A DNA stretch of 16,837 bases from an uncultured Eubacteriales bacterium. Lineage in GTDB: Bacteria; Bacillota; Clostridia; Oscillospirales; Butyricicoccaceae. The position numbers and the translations under genes were made by a program. Where the stretch lies: assembly GCA_934636325.1 (NCBI GenBank), contig CAKUAK010000136.1, positions 1 to 16,837 of the forward strand, read 5' to 3'. Below are positions 14,965-16,837 of the stretch, piece by piece; within the stretch, counting starts at the first letter, position 1, and each line of letters starts with the position of its first letter. Below the pieces are notes generated by a model, which was not told the origin of the DNA, searched no databases, and was given only the letters and a program-made list of their open reading frames with translations.

Positions 14965-16772
14965 AACGTATCATAGACTGGTGCGGAGAGTTCAACGGCA
15001 AGCTGTATCTCGGCTTTGTCATGACCTTTTTCTCTCATATATTCGCGGCCATGCCGCTGGCGCTGGCCGCCTATACGGTGGGGATGTTTATCGAATCACA
15101 GAAAAACGGCGATCCCTTCGATACCTCGTGGATCCCGAAAGTCATAGTGATCCAGATAGTGCTGGTATTCCTCCGCTTCCTGTTTGACTATTTCCGTGCC
15201 CGACTTCAAGAGCCGATAAGCTATCAGCTGACGGCCCGCGACCGCCTGGCCATCGGAGACGCCCTCAAGCGTGTCTCCCTCGGATATTTCCAGTCGGTCA
15301 GCACGGGCAACATTTTAAACTCCATAACCACCGGCCTTTCTACCCTTGAAAATATGGGCATACGCATGATCGACAATTTCGTCGGCGGATATCTGAACTT
15401 TATCGTCATCTTCATCGGCCTTGCGGCGTGCAGCCCTGTGACGGCCCTTATCGCGCTGGCTGCCGCGGCGCTGTCGCTCTGCTTCATGCTGGTCATCTCT
15501 CATTACAGCCGCATCAACTCTCCCGTTGAAGCCCAAGCCAACCGCGACATGACCGGAGCGGTGCTGGAGTACGCCCGCGGCCTTGCCGTTGTCAAATCCT
15601 TCGGCAAGAGCGGCGCTTCGATGGACTCGATAACGAAGGCCGTGCGCGACAGCAAAAACATACATCTTAAGATAGAGTGGGGCTATGTCCCCGGCAACGC
15701 CCTTCATCTGCTGGCACTCAAATGCGGCAGCGCCGGTCTTGCACTGGCGGCGGCGACCCAATGCCTGCGCGGTGAAATGGACTTTTCGCTTATGTTGATG
15801 TTCGTATTTTTCTCCTTCAGCATTTTCGCAAGTCTCGAACCTATCAGCGACAGCGCGCACACCCTCGGCGTCATTGACGATGCCATGGACCAGCTCGACG
15901 CCCTGCGCAGCGAAAACTTTATCGACGCCGACGGCCGGGATATAACGCTCGATCACTATGACATCACCTTCAGCGGCGTTAACTTCGGATATGATTCGCG
16001 TCAGGTCCTTAAAGATGTCAGCTTCTCTATCCCCGAAAAGACCTCCACCGCCATCGTCGGCCCCTCGGGCAGCGGCAAGACGACCATATGCAGTCTGCTG
16101 GCACGATTCTATGACCCTCAGTCGGGCAGCATCACGGTCGGCGGCCATGACCTACGCGAGTTCACCTGCGACAGTCTGCTCTCCAATATCTCGATGGTCT
16201 TTCAGAACGTATATCTCTTCAACGATACGATCCGCGCCAACATCCTTTTCGGCAAACCCGGCGCCACCGAGACCGAGATGATCGAAGCGGCCAAAAAGGC
16301 CCGCTGCCATGATTTTATAACGGCCCTGCCCAACGGATATGACACGATCGTCGGCGAAGGCGGCGGCACCCTTTCGGGCGGCGAGAAGCAGCGCATATCC
16401 ATTGCCAGAGCTATCCTTAAAAACGCACCCATAATCATACTCGATGAAGCCACGGCCAGCATCGACCCCGAAAACGAGCATCTTATCCAACAGGCCATAT
16501 CAGAGCTGACGCGCGGCAAAACGATCATCACCATCGCCCACCGTCTGGCCACGATACGCAATGCCGACCAGATCCTTGTGGTCGACGACGGACGCATTGC
16601 CGAGACCGGCAGCCATGACCAGCTCATCCGGCGCGGCGGACTTTACAAGCGCTTCACCGAGATACGTGAAAGAGCCGAAGGCTGGCGCATCACGGATACG
16701 GATACGGATACGGATACGGATACGGATGCGGACCGAAAGGTTTTTGCCGTGCCGCATGGCAAGAACATATAG
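14949..16772 (+). CDS. ABC transporter permease-ATPase fusion, second subunit (YbtQ/IrtA-like)
   Basis: A 607-residue partner of the preceding protein. The membrane domain covers about residues 1-300. The ATPase shows Walker A GPSGSGKT (371-378), signature LSGGEKQ (475-481), Walker B IILDEAT with Glu500, DPENE, and His531. The start is ATG 14949, with AAAGGAGG (14931-14938) ten bases upstream; a longer frame from 14883 would lie wholly inside the first subunit and lacks such a site. Both ATPases are canonical, so neither site looks degenerate. The C-terminus ends in an odd (Thr-Asp) repeat tail encoded by a hexanucleotide repeat, then RKVFAVPHGKNI. The two subunits probably form a heterodimer in the membrane. 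Confidence 0.93.
   Translation: MFRTVKRIIDWCGEFNGKLYLGFVMTFFSHIFAAMPLALAAYTVGMFIESQKNGDPFDTSWIPKVIVIQIVLVFLRFLFDYFRARLQEPISYQLTARDRLAIGDALKRVSLGYFQSVSTGNILNSITTGLSTLENMGIRMIDNFVGGYLNFIVIFIGLAACSPVTALIALAAAALSLCFMLVISHYSRINSPVEAQANRDMTGAVLEYARGLAVVKSFGKSGASMDSITKAVRDSKNIHLKIEWGYVPGNALHLLALKCGSAGLALAAATQCLRGEMDFSLMLMFVFFSFSIFASLEPISDSAHTLGVIDDAMDQLDALRSENFIDADGRDITLDHYDITFSGVNFGYDSRQVLKDVSFSIPEKTSTAIVGPSGSGKTTICSLLARFYDPQSGSITVGGHDLREFTCDSLLSNISMVFQNVYLFNDTIRANILFGKPGATETEMIEAAKKARCHDFITALPNGYDTIVGEGGGTLSGGEKQRISIARAILKNAPIIILDEATASIDPENEHLIQQAISELTRGKTIITIAHRLATIRNADQILVVDDGRIAETGSHDQLIRRGGLYKRFTEIRERAEGWRITDTDTDTDTDTDADRKVFAVPHGKNI
16692..16733 (+). repeat. Hexanucleotide tandem repeat (ACGGAT)6 within the second ABC gene
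   Basis: Six exact copies of ACGGAT (16692-16727) and a degenerate seventh, GCGGAC. In frame it encodes alternating Thr-Asp. Because the unit is 6 bases, length changes keep the reading frame. Confidence 0.95.
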
Positions 16773-16811
16773 AAAAAGTCTGTGACGGCAAAGACCTTTG
16801 ACAAATCGAAA

Positions 16812-16837
16812 AGGCCGGCGGGATATCCCGCCGGCCT
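16812..16837 (+). terminator. Perfect palindrome, probable terminator of the ABC operon
   Basis: AGGCCGGCGGGATATCCCGCCGGCCT, split here into arms 16812-16822 and 16827-16837 around ATAT, is a perfect 11-bp stem 39 bases after the last stop. AAAA precedes it. Any U-tract lies beyond the window, so the strand and function are inferred. Confidence 0.6.

Noticed and set aside
16500..16785. Arg-Ile repeat peptides in other frames of the ACGGAT repeat
   Set aside because: By-products of the repeat read out of frame or on the other strand; the sense frame is the ABC gene.

Overview
The window looks like a chromosomal segment of a fairly GC-rich Clostridia-type Firmicute. The main reason is the minus-strand order murB-rapZ-yvcK-whiA, a classic Gram-positive block. 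It is supported by strong AGGAGG-type ribosome binding sites, use of TTG/GTG starts, extended -10 (TGnTATAAT) sigma-A promoters and an sbcDC pair. The species cannot be named from sequence alone.

Layout, left to right. (1) Positions 1-3242, minus strand: the tight operon murB, rapZ, yvcK, whiA (whiA runs off the left edge), with a promoter just upstream of murB. (2) 3321-4832, minus strand: a more AT-rich accessory cassette between murB and sbcC. It holds the C-terminal part of a polymorphic-toxin-like protein, a small acidic immunity-like protein and a small one-TM protein. Each carries a one-nucleotide homopolymer disruption, and the last also has an in-frame TGA; a terminator closes the cassette. 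(3) 4813-10521, minus strand: a large membrane protein of unknown function, then sbcD and sbcC (ATGA overlap), with a hairpin between the membrane gene and sbcD. (4) 10529-11791, plus strand: a divergently transcribed M20-family metallopeptidase with its own promoter and a strong terminator. (5) 12043-16837, plus strand: an AraC-family regulator and two overlapping ABC transporter half-size fusions (permease plus ATPase), resembling YbtPQ/IrtAB-type siderophore uptake cassettes, with direct repeats and a promoter upstream and a perfect palindrome, probably a terminator, at the window edge.

How the parts work together. Region 1 links cell-wall precursor synthesis (MurB) with carbon/cell-wall metabolite regulators (RapZ, YvcK) and the WhiA regulator. 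Region 3 supplies the SbcCD DNA end-processing nuclease. Region 5 is a self-contained regulator plus heterodimeric transporter. The most unusual area is the toxin/immunity-like cassette. Three adjacent genes could each be restored by changing one homopolymer tract by one base, and the toxin tract is a dnaX-like A AAA AAG slippery heptamer in the correct phase. Decay, phase variation, recoding and sequencing error all remain possible explanations.
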